A stretch of 5,725 nucleotides of DNA from a bacterium (GCA_029945985.1 JAQSDP010000146.1:1-5725), one strand, 5' to 3'. Positions 1-5,725 are shown, numbered from the stretch's first letter. The notes: generated by a model from the letters alone, not told the origin. Translations and numbers: made by a program.

Positions 1-564
1 GATGTTCCATGAGACCCGCCACTGCGGGGCGCCTAGGGCCAGCGCTCCTTCACGCATTGACGTCGGGACCAGTCGGATCATCTCTTCGGTCGTGCGAGCG
101 ACGATCGGAATCATTATCACTGCCAACGCCAGTCCGCCAGCGAGTCCCGACTGTCGGCCCATCGGCAGTACCACGAGAGTGTAGATAAAGATGCCGACGA
201 TGATCGACGGAATGCCGATCATCGTGTCTGCCACAAACCTGACGGTGTTGCCGTACCAGTTCCTTCCGTACTCAGCTAGATATACACCCGCAGCGATCCC
301 GACCGGAAGCCCGATCACGGCCGCAAGAAGCGTCATTATCGCCGAGCCCAGGATCGAATTCCCGATGCCCCCTCCTTCGCCTACGGGCTTCGGCGTGTCT
401 GTTAAAAATTCAAAGCTGATCGAAGAGACCCCTCGAATCGCAATGTAGCCGATGATCAGGAGCAGCAACACTGTGACGAACACGGCGCAGATCGCCGTTA
501 GGCTTGTCATTATCGAGTTGACCAGCCGCCGCGTACGATCTCTTTGGGTCGTAGCTATCGCCAT
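1..564 (-). CDS. pstA: Phosphate ABC transporter permease subunit PstA (C-terminus cut off by window edge)
   Basis: Inner-membrane permease subunit that pairs with PstC to form the phosphate channel of the PstSCAB importer. Translation of the minus strand from ATG at 564 is open for 188 codons to the window edge. Residues 1-15 are a basic, probably cytoplasmic tail, with a first membrane segment at about 20-44. A short outer loop precedes the permease core, which contains the GNSILGSAIMT stretch (68-78), the LAEYG turn (96-100) and the GIPSIIVGIF segment (117-126). The EAA loop that docks on PstB begins at 171 (REGALALGA). The family is usually about 280-300 residues, so roughly the last 100 are missing. 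The start lies 4 nt after the pstC stop. No good Shine-Dalgarno is visible (an AAGG sits 12 nt upstream, too far), so translation probably depends on coupling to pstC. PstA rather than PstC is supported by operon order and the short periplasmic loop. Confidence 0.95.
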   Translation of the reverse strand, partial: MAIATTQRDRTRRLVNSIMTSLTAICAVFVTVLLLLIIGYIAIRGVSSISFEFLTDTPKPVGEGGGIGNSILGSAIMTLLAAVIGLPVGIAAGVYLAEYGRNWYGNTVRFVADTMIGIPSIIVGIFIYTLVVLPMGRQSGLAGGLALAVIMIPIVARTTEEMIRLVPTSMREGALALGAPQWRVSWNI

Positions 565-568
565 TCGT

Positions 569-1492
569 CTACGCTGCCTTCGTATTGCGGTTAGCAACCC
601 CCATTATCAAAAGTTTTGCGAACGCGTTTACCACAAACGTGACGAGGAAGAGCACCAAGCCGATTTCGATCAGCGCGCTAAGGTACGTTCTGTCCGTCGC
701 CTCAGCGAAGTTTGCGGCAAGCAGCGAGGCGATCGTATTAGCCGGTTCGAACAGCGAAGTAGATATCTGCGGCGAGTTCCCGATCACCATCGTAACCGCC
801 ATCGTCTCGCCGATGGCACGGCCGAGGCCGAGCACGACCGCACCAGCGATACCCGATGCGGCATTGCCGAGCACGATCATGGTCGTCTCCCACTTCGTGG
901 CACCGAGCGCTAGAGCGGCTTCGCGTTGAGTAGTTGGAACCGCTTCGAGTACGTCGCGCACCACCGAGGTGATGATCGGGGTGATCATTATCGCGAGAAT
1001 GATCCCGCCCGTCAGCATTCCGATGCCGGTCGCTCGGCCCTGAAAGAGCGGGATGAACCCAAGATTGTCCTGGAGTAAAGGCCCTACGTATTCGCGAATG
1101 AAGGGCGCCAGGACAAAGATGCCCCAGAGGCCGTAGACGACCGATGGGATAGCCGCTAGAAGTTCGACCATAAAGGCGATCGGCTTCGCAACGCTCTTCG
1201 GTGCCTGCTCGACGAGGAAGATGGCGATTCCGAGCGAGATCGGAACGGCAAAGATGAGTGCGAGGAGCGACGAAACGAGCGTTCCGTAAATGAACGGCAA
1301 GGCTCCAAACTCTTCCTGTGCCGGCTTCCATTCGCTTCCGAACAAAAACCCGATGCCAAACCGTTCGATGGTAGGCATCGAATTCTGCACCATCATTACA
1401 AAGATGCCCGCGACGATGAGCAGAATGCTCGTCGCCGCGAGTAGTAGAACGATCCGAAATATCTTGTCGCCGATGGCTCCGGTCTGTGCCAA
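569..1492 (-). CDS. pstC: Phosphate ABC transporter permease subunit PstC
   Basis: Membrane permease partner of PstA in high-affinity phosphate uptake. It has 307 residues, a normal family length. Hydrophobic segments lie at about 12-36, 67-95, 104-131, 155-178, 211-237 and 271-297, which fits six helices. Diagnostic stretches are PFIYGTLVSSL (66-76), ELLAAIPSVVYGLWG (110-124) and the EAA loop EAALALGATKWE (191-202), followed by GLGRAIGETMAV (222-233), which is strongly PstC-like. The start codon is TTG (1492-1490). It is supported by a GAGG Shine-Dalgarno at 1503-1500, 7 nt upstream. The first in-frame ATG (residue 33) would delete the first helix. The gene follows pstS after a single base, and its stop TAG is 4 nt before pstA. 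Its Shine-Dalgarno lies within the last codons of pstS, implying translational coupling. Confidence 0.96.
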   Translation of the reverse strand: MAQTGAIGDKIFRIVLLLAATSILLIVAGIFVMMVQNSMPTIERFGIGFLFGSEWKPAQEEFGALPFIYGTLVSSLLALIFAVPISLGIAIFLVEQAPKSVAKPIAFMVELLAAIPSVVYGLWGIFVLAPFIREYVGPLLQDNLGFIPLFQGRATGIGMLTGGIILAIMITPIITSVVRDVLEAVPTTQREAALALGATKWETTMIVLGNAASGIAGAVVLGLGRAIGETMAVTMVIGNSPQISTSLFEPANTIASLLAANFAEATDRTYLSALIEIGLVLFLVTFVVNAFAKLLIMGVANRNTKAA

Positions 1493-1493
1493 G

Positions 1494-2594
1494 TTATTGC
1501 CTCAAGGCTTTACCGCCGGCGGTCATGGAGTTGATCTTCACCTCGACCTTCTTCACGACGTCGGCCGGAAGTGGCGCGTAGTGGAGGTCTTTCGCAAACT
1601 TCTCGCCGTCGTGGGTGGCCCACCAAAGGAAGTCGGCGATCGCCTTGCCTTTAGCCGCATCAGCTTGTTCTTTGTAAACGAGGATGTACGTGTAGCTTGC
1701 GATGGGGTACGACGTTGCTCCGTTGGCGTCGGTGATTTGAGTCCGGAGATCTTCGGGCATCAAAGCGACCGATTCCCCCGCCGCAGCGGATACGCTGTCG
1801 AGCGATGCTTCGACGAACTCTCCCATCTTGTTCTTCACCAGCGCGGTAGGCAGGGAATTCGCTTTTGCGAAGGTCAGCTCAACGTAGCCGATAGCGTTCG
1901 GGGTCTGCTTTACCTGGCCCATAACGCCGTCATTGCCCTTGGCGCCGACGCCGACACCCGTGATCCAACTCGGCTGCTTGTTCATACCGACCTTCGATTT
2001 CCACTCCGGCGCGGTCTTCGAAAGAAAGTCAGTGAATACGGCTGACGTGCCGCTCGAATCCGCACGATATACAGGAAGTATTTCAGCGTCCGGAAGCGTA
2101 ACGTTCGGATTATCTTTCTTCAGCCGATCGTCATTCCATTTCTTGATGTTGCCTAAGTAGATGTCCGCTATGTTCTGTCCGGTAAGCTTTAGCGGCTCTT
2201 TAACGCTCTCGACGTTGTACGTGATCACGACCGCGCCAAGTACGGTCGGAATGTGCAGCACTTCGCCTCCGGCCGACTTAAGATCTTCATCGCTCATCGG
2301 ATCATCAGACGCGCCGAAGTCTGCGGTCTTAGCGAGGAGGGCCTTCTGTCCAGCACCCGAACCGGTTGCCTGATAGTCGATCCGGATATTCGGATTCACC
2401 TTGCCAAACTCGCTTACCCATTTCTCGTAGATGGGTTTTGGGAAACTTGCTCCCGAGCCCTGAATCTGCAGCGAACCGCCTTGGACGGTCGTTCCCCGCC
2501 CTTCACCGAGCTCTTGTCCGCTGCAGCCGAACACGGCCGTAACTGACAAGACCAATAACATTGATAGAAATCGTCGTCTTAAAATCGTGTTCAT
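1494..2594 (-). CDS. pstS: Phosphate-binding lipoprotein PstS
   Basis: Substrate-binding component of the PstSCAB importer; it captures orthophosphate outside the inner membrane and delivers it to PstC/PstA. It has 366 residues. The N-terminus is a lipoprotein signal: basic Arg6-Arg8, a hydrophobic core and a VFGC lipobox with the lipidated Cys24. Three phosphate-contact segments typical of the family are visible: GSGASFPKPIYEKW (46-59), DFGASDDPM (92-100, with Asp97 in the position of the key aspartate) and RADSSGTSAVF (177-187, Arg177, Ser181 and Thr183). An additional TGSGAGQKA stretch (78-86) and GYVELTFAK (236-244) also fit. The start ATG at 2594 has a GGAG Shine-Dalgarno at 2605-2602 with a 7-nt spacer. 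It is first in the operon, 113 bp from the nearest Pho-box unit, and so is probably induced by low phosphate. Lipid anchoring (unlike the free periplasmic E. coli PstS) is read from the lipobox and not tested. Confidence 0.97.
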   Translation of the reverse strand: MNTILRRRFLSMLLVLSVTAVFGCSGQELGEGRGTTVQGGSLQIQGSGASFPKPIYEKWVSEFGKVNPNIRIDYQATGSGAGQKALLAKTADFGASDDPMSDEDLKSAGGEVLHIPTVLGAVVITYNVESVKEPLKLTGQNIADIYLGNIKKWNDDRLKKDNPNVTLPDAEILPVYRADSSGTSAVFTDFLSKTAPEWKSKVGMNKQPSWITGVGVGAKGNDGVMGQVKQTPNAIGYVELTFAKANSLPTALVKNKMGEFVEASLDSVSAAAGESVALMPEDLRTQITDANGATSYPIASYTYILVYKEQADAAKGKAIADFLWWATHDGEKFAKDLHYAPLPADVVKKVEVKINSMTAGGKALRQ

Positions 2595-2611
2595 TAATCG
2601 TCTCCGAATAA

Positions 2612-2628
2612 AGGCTTTTCGAAAGCCT
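2612..2628 (-). promoter_or_regulatory. Hairpin in the pstS leader just upstream of its Shine-Dalgarno
   Basis: AGGCTTT (2612-2618) and AAAGCCT (2622-2628) form a perfect 7-bp stem with a 3-nt loop. In the pstS transcript it ends 6 nt before the GGAG Shine-Dalgarno (2605-2602). It does not cover that site, so it could stabilise the 5' end or keep the ribosome site open. On the plus strand it is followed by GATTTTT, which resembles a weak terminator, but no plus-strand gene runs into it. Confidence 0.5.
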
Positions 2629-2683
2629 GATTTTTAAGGGAACCAGTCTTGAAAAACTTAAATTACAATTAAATCAACCGGAG

Positions 2684-2698
2684 CGTGAAATCTTCACG
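2684..2698. repeat. Perfect 6-bp inverted repeat between Pho box and pstS
   Basis: CGTGAA (2684-2689) and TTCACG (2693-2698) are exact reverse complements separated by 3 bp. The element overlaps the candidate -10 of the pstS promoter. It could be a half-site pair for a dimeric regulator, or a short hairpin at the very start of the pstS transcript. The symmetry is seen directly; any role is inference. Confidence 0.45.
2690..2695 (-). promoter_or_regulatory. Candidate -10 element of the pstS promoter
   Basis: On the minus strand the hexamer GAAGAT begins 10 bp after the last 7-bp Pho unit. This is the spacing at which the -10 element follows the Pho box in the E. coli pstS promoter, where the box replaces the -35. 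It matches TATAAT at only three of six positions, so the call rests mainly on position. It would put the transcript start near 2683 and give a leader of roughly 90 nt. An AT-rich stretch at about 2655-2675 is an alternative. Confidence 0.3.
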
Positions 2699-2706
2699 AG
2701 ACAGAT

Positions 2707-2745
2707 TTAACATTGCGTTAACACCGAAGTAACACCCGGGTAATA
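2707..2745 (-). promoter_or_regulatory. Four-unit Pho box (11-bp direct repeats) upstream of pstS
   Basis: On the pstS strand the units TATTAC (2745-2740), TGTTAC (2734-2729), TGTTAA (2723-2718) and TGTTAA (2712-2707) start exactly 11 bp apart, with 5-bp spacers. On the plus strand they read TTAACA, TTAACA, GTAACA and GTAATA. An 11-bp period of a 6-7 bp core is the known binding pattern of PhoB/PhoP response regulators: E. coli uses CTGTCAT-type units and Bacillus PhoP uses TTAACA-type units. Four units would hold two regulator dimers. The next 11-bp steps on either side (ATCAGA and TCTCGT) do not continue the pattern, so the array has defined ends. The position upstream of pstS fits phosphate-starvation activation. 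Binding itself is inferred. Confidence 0.8.
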
Positions 2746-2746
2746 G
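2713..2746 (+). promoter_or_regulatory. Possible plus-strand promoter inside the Pho-box region
   Basis: The Pho unit TTAACA (2718-2723) matches the -35 consensus TTGACA at five of six positions. TAATAG (2741-2746), 17 bp further on, is a poor -10 with three of six matches. Together they would start a transcript near 2753, giving the small ORF at 2782 a leader of about 30 nt. The correct spacing is the main support. The -35 match may simply be a by-product of the Pho repeats. Confidence 0.2.
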
Positions 2747-2781
2747 CATTTCTGATTCAGCACCACCAACCGACCTCATAT

Positions 2782-2970
2782 ATGGACCTCGTAAATGATC
2801 TCAGCAGCGAAGTTGCCCTTGCGGTTGTTGTTGACGGACGCCTCAGGCAGAAATTGGGCGTTCAGGATGCGATATCGTTTATCGCGGCGGTAGAAGCCGA
2901 GTTGGCTCGCTTTTGCCACCCAGACGAGGATCAGGAAAAAACGGCACACGTGACACGCTTATCTCATTGA
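2782..2970 (+). CDS. Small hypothetical protein divergent from pstS
   Basis: This 62-codon ORF is not recognised. The predicted protein is acidic and probably helical: a hydrophobic segment SEVALAVVVDG (9-19), then RLRQKLGVQDAISFIAAVEAEL (20-41), which looks amphipathic, and a charged tail with Cys45 and His46. There is no signal peptide and no clear membrane helix. Amino-acid composition and third-position use look like a real gene rather than noise, and it overlaps no other gene. It ends in three successive in-frame stops, TGA-TAA-TAA (2968-2976). Against it, no Shine-Dalgarno precedes the ATG; the upstream 20 nt are pyrimidine/A-rich. Its start is 36 bp from the Pho box, so phosphate regulation is possible. 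It could be a real small regulator or accessory protein, or chance. Confidence 0.5.
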   Translation: MDLVNDLSSEVALAVVVDGRLRQKLGVQDAISFIAAVEAELARFCHPDEDQEKTAHVTRLSH

Positions 2971-3111
2971 TAATAAGACACCTGCGGGCTCAAGACCCTT
3001 TTCGAACCCGTATTCCAAACAGTGTTATTCTAATCTTCTGGATAATGGTCTAAAGTTTGCTTTAGCAACTGCAAGCGAGGGGTCTGCCCTCAAGCCCGTT
3101 TGGAGGATACG
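2971..3111 (+). promoter_or_regulatory. Intergenic leader of the M48 protease gene
   Basis: This 141-bp gap must hold the promoter for the downstream pair unless transcription reads through from the small ORF. GATAAT (3041-3046) and TCTAAT (3029-3034) each match the -10 consensus at five of six positions, but neither has a convincing -35 at 16-18 bp. Two small hairpins are visible: CTAAAG / CTTTAG with a 4-nt loop (3050-3065), and GAGGG / CCCTC with a 5-nt loop (3077-3091). The second ends 10 nt before the Shine-Dalgarno. No intrinsic terminator with a run of T is evident after the small ORF. Confidence 0.3.
3102..3106 (+). promoter_or_regulatory. Strong ribosome binding site that sets the M48 protease start
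   Basis: GGAGG lies 5 nt before ATG at 3112. The reading frame is open further upstream, with a possible TTG at 3100, but that codon overlaps this GGAGG and has no site of its own. The ATG also gives a clean signal peptide. Confidence 0.85.
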
Positions 3112-4521
3112 ATGAAACATTACAGTATTGGCAGACGAGCAAGCATTGCTTTTGCGCTTTGGGCGATGCTTTTGCTTCCGCTTTCGGCGTTGGCGCAGAC
3201 GCGCGTTACGATGCCGAAGAACCGATATAAGGTTCAGGACGACATTAAGCTCGGCGCCGACGCTTCCCGCCAGGTCGAGCAGCAGTTCCCGATCCTGAAC
3301 GATCCGCAGACGCAGGCTTACGTCGAGCGTGTTGGTGAGCGACTTGTGGCGGCGATCCCGGCCGAGTTTCAGCAGCCTGCATTCAACTATCAGTTTGAGG
3401 TAGTCAACGCCCGGGATATTAATGCCTTCGCCCTTCCCGGCGGCCCAATGTATGTCAACCGTGGCATGATCGAGGCTGCTAAGAACGAAGGTGAGATGGC
3501 CGGTGTAATGGCCCATGAGATAAGCCACGTAGCGCTCCGTCATGCGACAGCACAACAGACCAAGTTGAATAATCCGCTCAACCAGATCCTGGGGATCGGT
3601 GCAGTACTAGGCGGCGCGATCCTTGGCGGCGGTACTGGTGCTCAACTTGGTCAAATGATCGCAGCGGGGAGTTTCCTGCGCTACAGCCGTGATTATGAGA
3701 CCCAGGCCGACGTCCTCGGCGCTCGCATAATGGCGGATGCCGGATACGATCCGCGAGATCTCGCAAACATGTTCCGCACGATCGCTGGTGAGAGCGGCGG
3801 AGGGCGCGGGCCCGAGTGGCTCAGCAGCCACCCGGATCCCGGTAACCGTTTCCAGAAGATCAATCAAGAAGCAGGGTATCTAAACGTTTCACCGAATCCG
3901 ATCAAGATCACGCCGGAGTTTGCGCGAACGCGTGAGCGTCTGAGCGGAATGCAGCGGGCAAGATCGATGGCCGAGATCGAGCGGGACTACAAAGGCGGGA
4001 ATACCACTGCCCGCGCGACCGCGAACGGGCGTTACACCAACAGCGTTCCCTCTCCGTCGACGCAGTATCGAATTTATCGAAGCGGTAATTGGATCCAGAT
4101 GAACGTGCCGAGCAACTGGGAAGAGCTCTCGGGTCAAAACGACATCACATTCGCACCGCAGGGTGCGTATGGTGACCAAGGCATCACGCATGGAGCAATG
4201 ATCGGATTACACCGTTCACCTGGTGGATCGTTCGACCGGGCGACACAGGACTACGTGGAGGGATTGGTCCAGTCGAATGGCTATCTGCGTCAGCAGGGCG
4301 GCTTCTCTCGAACAAATGTAGGCGGCCGGCAGGCGTACGTTACGACTCTGGGCGGGCGTTCACCTGTCACCGGTCGCAACGAGATCGTAACTGTTTATAC
4401 GGTCCCGTTGCGTAGCGGCGACATTTTATACTTCGCTGCGGTCGCTCCGTTCGACGAAGCGTTCAGGTATGATTCCGCCTTCAGATCTATGGTAGGATCG
4501 ATACGCCTGAACGATCAATAA
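3112..4521 (+). CDS. Secreted M48-family zinc metalloprotease with extra C-terminal domain
   Basis: Peptidase of the M48 (BepA/LoiP-like) group, exported proteins that process or quality-control envelope proteins. It has 469 residues. A signal peptide is evident: basic MKHYSIGRR, a hydrophobic core at 11-24 and a likely cut after Ala28 (ALA-Q). The protease domain spans about 40-255, with the HEISH zinc motif at 135-139 (ligands His135 and His139, catalytic Glu136). The third ligand is Glu196 in YETQAD (195-200), and the conserved SHPDPGNR is at 239-246. A glycine-rich hydrophobic stretch (161-186) separates the two zinc-ligand motifs, as in relatives. After a low-complexity linker (about 295-318), residues 320-469 form a separate beta-rich domain, perhaps of the PsbP/Mog1 type; that assignment is uncertain. 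All catalytic residues are present, so activity is expected. There are no TPR repeats like those of BepA. The stop TAA overlaps the next gene's ATG. Confidence 0.92.
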   Translation: MKHYSIGRRASIAFALWAMLLLPLSALAQTRVTMPKNRYKVQDDIKLGADASRQVEQQFPILNDPQTQAYVERVGERLVAAIPAEFQQPAFNYQFEVVNARDINAFALPGGPMYVNRGMIEAAKNEGEMAGVMAHEISHVALRHATAQQTKLNNPLNQILGIGAVLGGAILGGGTGAQLGQMIAAGSFLRYSRDYETQADVLGARIMADAGYDPRDLANMFRTIAGESGGGRGPEWLSSHPDPGNRFQKINQEAGYLNVSPNPIKITPEFARTRERLSGMQRARSMAEIERDYKGGNTTARATANGRYTNSVPSPSTQYRIYRSGNWIQMNVPSNWEELSGQNDITFAPQGAYGDQGITHGAMIGLHRSPGGSFDRATQDYVEGLVQSNGYLRQQGGFSRTNVGGRQAYVTTLGGRSPVTGRNEIVTVYTVPLRSGDILYFAAVAPFDEAFRYDSAFRSMVGSIRLNDQ

Positions 4522-5567
4522 TGTCCGATTTCCTTATCTATGGAGCCAACGGCTACACGGGTGAACTCATCACTCGCGTAGCCGTTGAGCGCGGATTGAA
4601 GCCTATCCTCGGAGGCCGAAACGAGGCTGCGATCAAGGCTCTGGCCGAGCAACATGGGCTCGAGTATCGCGTTTTCTCACTCGACGAAAGCGGAAAGCTT
4701 GACGCGGCTTTGAGCGGAGTGGCCACAGTTATCCATTGCGCGGGGCCATTCTCACTGACCGCTCGACAGATGGGCGAAGCTTGTTTCAGAACGAAAACTC
4801 ATTACACAGACATCACGGGAGAGATCGCTGTTTTCGAGGCGTGCGCGGCGGCTGATCAAAAAGCTAAGGACGCCGGGATAATGATCATGCCGGGCGTCGG
4901 ATTCGACGTGGTGCCGAGTGATTGTCTGGCAATGCGCCTCAAAGACCGACTCCCCTCCGCTACTCATCTAACGCTTGGTTGGTACGGACTAGGCCGGATG
5001 TCGCACGGAACGCAGGCGACGATGACGATGAACGTCGGCAAGGGCGGAGCCGTCCGACGTGACGGCAAGATAATGCCTGTTCCCGCGGCTTGGCGAACGC
5101 GTGAGATCGATTTTGGAGACGGTGTCGTGAAGACCGGCGTGACCATACCCTGGGGCGATGTCTCGACAGCGTATCATTCGACTGGCATCCCGGATATTGA
5201 GGTATATACAGTGGCCCCGGCATCCGCGATAAAAGCGATGAAAATGAGCCGCTATCTCGGATGGCTGCTCGCGACCGGTCCGGTTCAGAAATATCTGCAC
5301 TCCAAGATAAAGCCCGGGGGCCCGAGCGACGCCGAACGAGCGAAGGGCAAGACGCTACTCTGGGGCGAGGCGACGGACGACGCCGGCAACCGTATCGAAT
5401 GTCGGATACAATGCCCCGAAGGTTACACCACAACCGCCCTCGCGGCTATCAACATCACTGAAAAGATCCTTGGCGATAGCTTCACGGCCGGGTTCCAAAC
5501 TCCCGCTAAAGCTTATGGCGCCGATTTAATTCTCGAACTTACTGGTGTTGAGCGTCAGGATGGGTGA
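4521..5567 (+). CDS. Saccharopine dehydrogenase / trans-acting enoyl reductase-like NAD(P)-binding protein
   Basis: Probable cytosolic oxidoreductase of 348 residues. The N-terminal Rossmann fold shows the dinucleotide-binding motif GANGYTG (8-14) after the first strand, and GGRN (31-34) after the second, where Arg33 suggests NADP preference. Further family features are CAGPF (73-77), HYTDITGE (94-101) and PGVGFDVVPSD (124-134). This set matches the saccharopine dehydrogenase NADP-binding family, including mycobacterial trans-acting enoyl reductases, which are longer (about 400 residues). True lysine-pathway saccharopine dehydrogenase is unlikely, because no lysine genes are nearby and the C-terminal half looks different. 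The substrate is unknown. The start ATG overlaps the protease stop (TAATG) and lacks a good Shine-Dalgarno, pointing to translational coupling. The 3' end overlaps a convergent gene by 13 bp. Confidence 0.88.
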   Translation: MSDFLIYGANGYTGELITRVAVERGLKPILGGRNEAAIKALAEQHGLEYRVFSLDESGKLDAALSGVATVIHCAGPFSLTARQMGEACFRTKTHYTDITGEIAVFEACAAADQKAKDAGIMIMPGVGFDVVPSDCLAMRLKDRLPSATHLTLGWYGLGRMSHGTQATMTMNVGKGGAVRRDGKIMPVPAAWRTREIDFGDGVVKTGVTIPWGDVSTAYHSTGIPDIEVYTVAPASAIKAMKMSRYLGWLLATGPVQKYLHSKIKPGGPSDAERAKGKTLLWGEATDDAGNRIECRIQCPEGYTTTALAAINITEKILGDSFTAGFQTPAKAYGADLILELTGVERQDG

Positions 5568-5725
5568 GCCAGGGTAGCAACTGAGGCTTGACGACTCCGA
5601 ATCCAGCTAGCGGCAAAAAGCATCCCAAGAAGAGCGTCGATCGCTGCGCCGATGACTATTTGTCCTGTGGTACGGCCTGCGGCTACAAGCACTGCCACGG
5701 CGATAGCAAAGCTGAACTTTTCGAC
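5555..5725 (-). CDS. C-terminal end of an unrecognised membrane protein (partial)
   Basis: On the minus strand one frame is open from the window edge for 56 codons to TGA at 5557-5555. Of the other two minus frames, one is closed by a stop and the other encodes an Arg/Ser-rich shadow-like product. The peptide holds two hydrophobic stretches, FSFAIAVAVLVAAG (4-17) and IVIGAAIDALLGMLFAASWI (23-42), followed by a basic tail RSRQ (43-46). This looks like two closing membrane helices with a cytoplasmic positive end. The start and most of the gene lie outside the window, and the family is not recognised. It is convergent with the dehydrogenase-like gene, and its last four codons and stop lie inside that gene's 3' end. 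Confidence 0.6.
   Translation of the reverse strand, partial: VEKFSFAIAVAVLVAAGRTTGQIVIGAAIDALLGMLFAASWIRSRQASVATLAHPS

Noticed and set aside
452..913. 153-codon plus-strand frame opposite pstA and pstC
   Set aside because: Antisense to two clear permease genes, with a composition unlike a folded protein.
738..1331. 197-codon minus-strand frame inside pstC
   Set aside because: It lies entirely within pstC in another frame and encodes an Arg/His/Ser-rich product typical of shadow frames; pstC is certain.
1290..2045. 251-codon plus-strand frame opposite pstC and pstS
   Set aside because: It spans the junction of two well-supported genes on the other strand, has no recognisable domain and has no ribosome site; it is a by-product of their codon use.
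2612..2635. Intrinsic terminator on the plus strand (hairpin followed by GATTTTT)
   Set aside because: The stem has only three G-C pairs and no plus-strand gene leads into it; it is better read as a pstS leader hairpin.
2977..3010. Rho-independent terminator after the small ORF
   Set aside because: CGGGCTC and GAACCCG pair with one mismatch across a 12-nt loop and no T-run follows; too weak to call.
3100..3111. Upstream TTG start for the M48 protease
   Set aside because: It overlaps the GGAGG that serves the ATG at 3112, lacks its own ribosome site and would add four residues before the signal peptide.
3025..3555. 176-codon minus-strand frame opposite the M48 protease
   Set aside because: It runs antisense to the signal peptide and catalytic domain of a well-supported gene and has no motif.
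4960..5433. 157-codon minus-strand frame opposite the dehydrogenase-like gene
   Set aside because: Arg/Ser-rich shadow of a gene with clear Rossmann motifs.
1..5725. CRISPR arrays, insertion sequences, tRNA or rRNA genes
   Set aside because: No regularly spaced long repeats, transposase motifs, terminal inverted repeats or RNA-gene signatures were seen.

Overview
The window is about 54% GC by eye and entirely bacterial in character: compact, leader-peptide-bearing genes with Shine-Dalgarno sites and no mobile elements. No single gene fixes the taxon. The mix suggests a Gram-negative, possibly an acidobacterium of the Blastocatellia type: a PstS lipoprotein, a periplasmic M48 protease with an extra C-terminal domain, TTAACA-type Pho boxes, and moderate GC. 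That placement is a low-confidence inference.

Left half, minus strand (read right to left from about 2700 to 1): a phosphate-specific transport operon in the order pstS-pstC-pstA. It is packed very tightly, with 1 nt between pstS and pstC and 4 nt between pstC and pstA. PstS is a lipid-anchored phosphate-binding protein, and PstC and PstA are the two membrane permease subunits. pstA runs off the left edge; pstB and phoU would be expected beyond it. PstC starts at TTG rather than ATG, and its Shine-Dalgarno lies inside the last codons of pstS.

Centre (2595-2781): a divergent regulatory region. Its main feature is a row of four 6-bp units at an exact 11-bp period (TTAACA, TTAACA, GTAACA, GTAATA on the plus strand). 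This is the architecture of a Pho box bound by PhoB/PhoP-type regulators, placed where it could drive pstS under phosphate starvation. Two small perfect inverted repeats lie between the box and pstS. On the other side, 36 bp from the box, begins a small plus-strand ORF (62 codons) of unknown function that ends in three consecutive stop codons.

Right half, plus strand: a secreted M48-family zinc metalloprotease (469 aa with the ATG start chosen here), followed with a TAATG overlap by a Rossmann-fold NAD(P)-binding protein of the saccharopine dehydrogenase / trans-acting enoyl reductase-like family. The two are probably co-transcribed and translationally coupled. At the right edge is the C-terminal end of a minus-strand membrane protein. 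Its stop codon lies inside the 3' end of the dehydrogenase-like gene, giving a 13-bp convergent overlap.

Most of the window is ordinary housekeeping and nutrient-uptake content. The most informative non-coding signal is the four-unit Pho box, and the least explained coding signal is the small ORF next to it.
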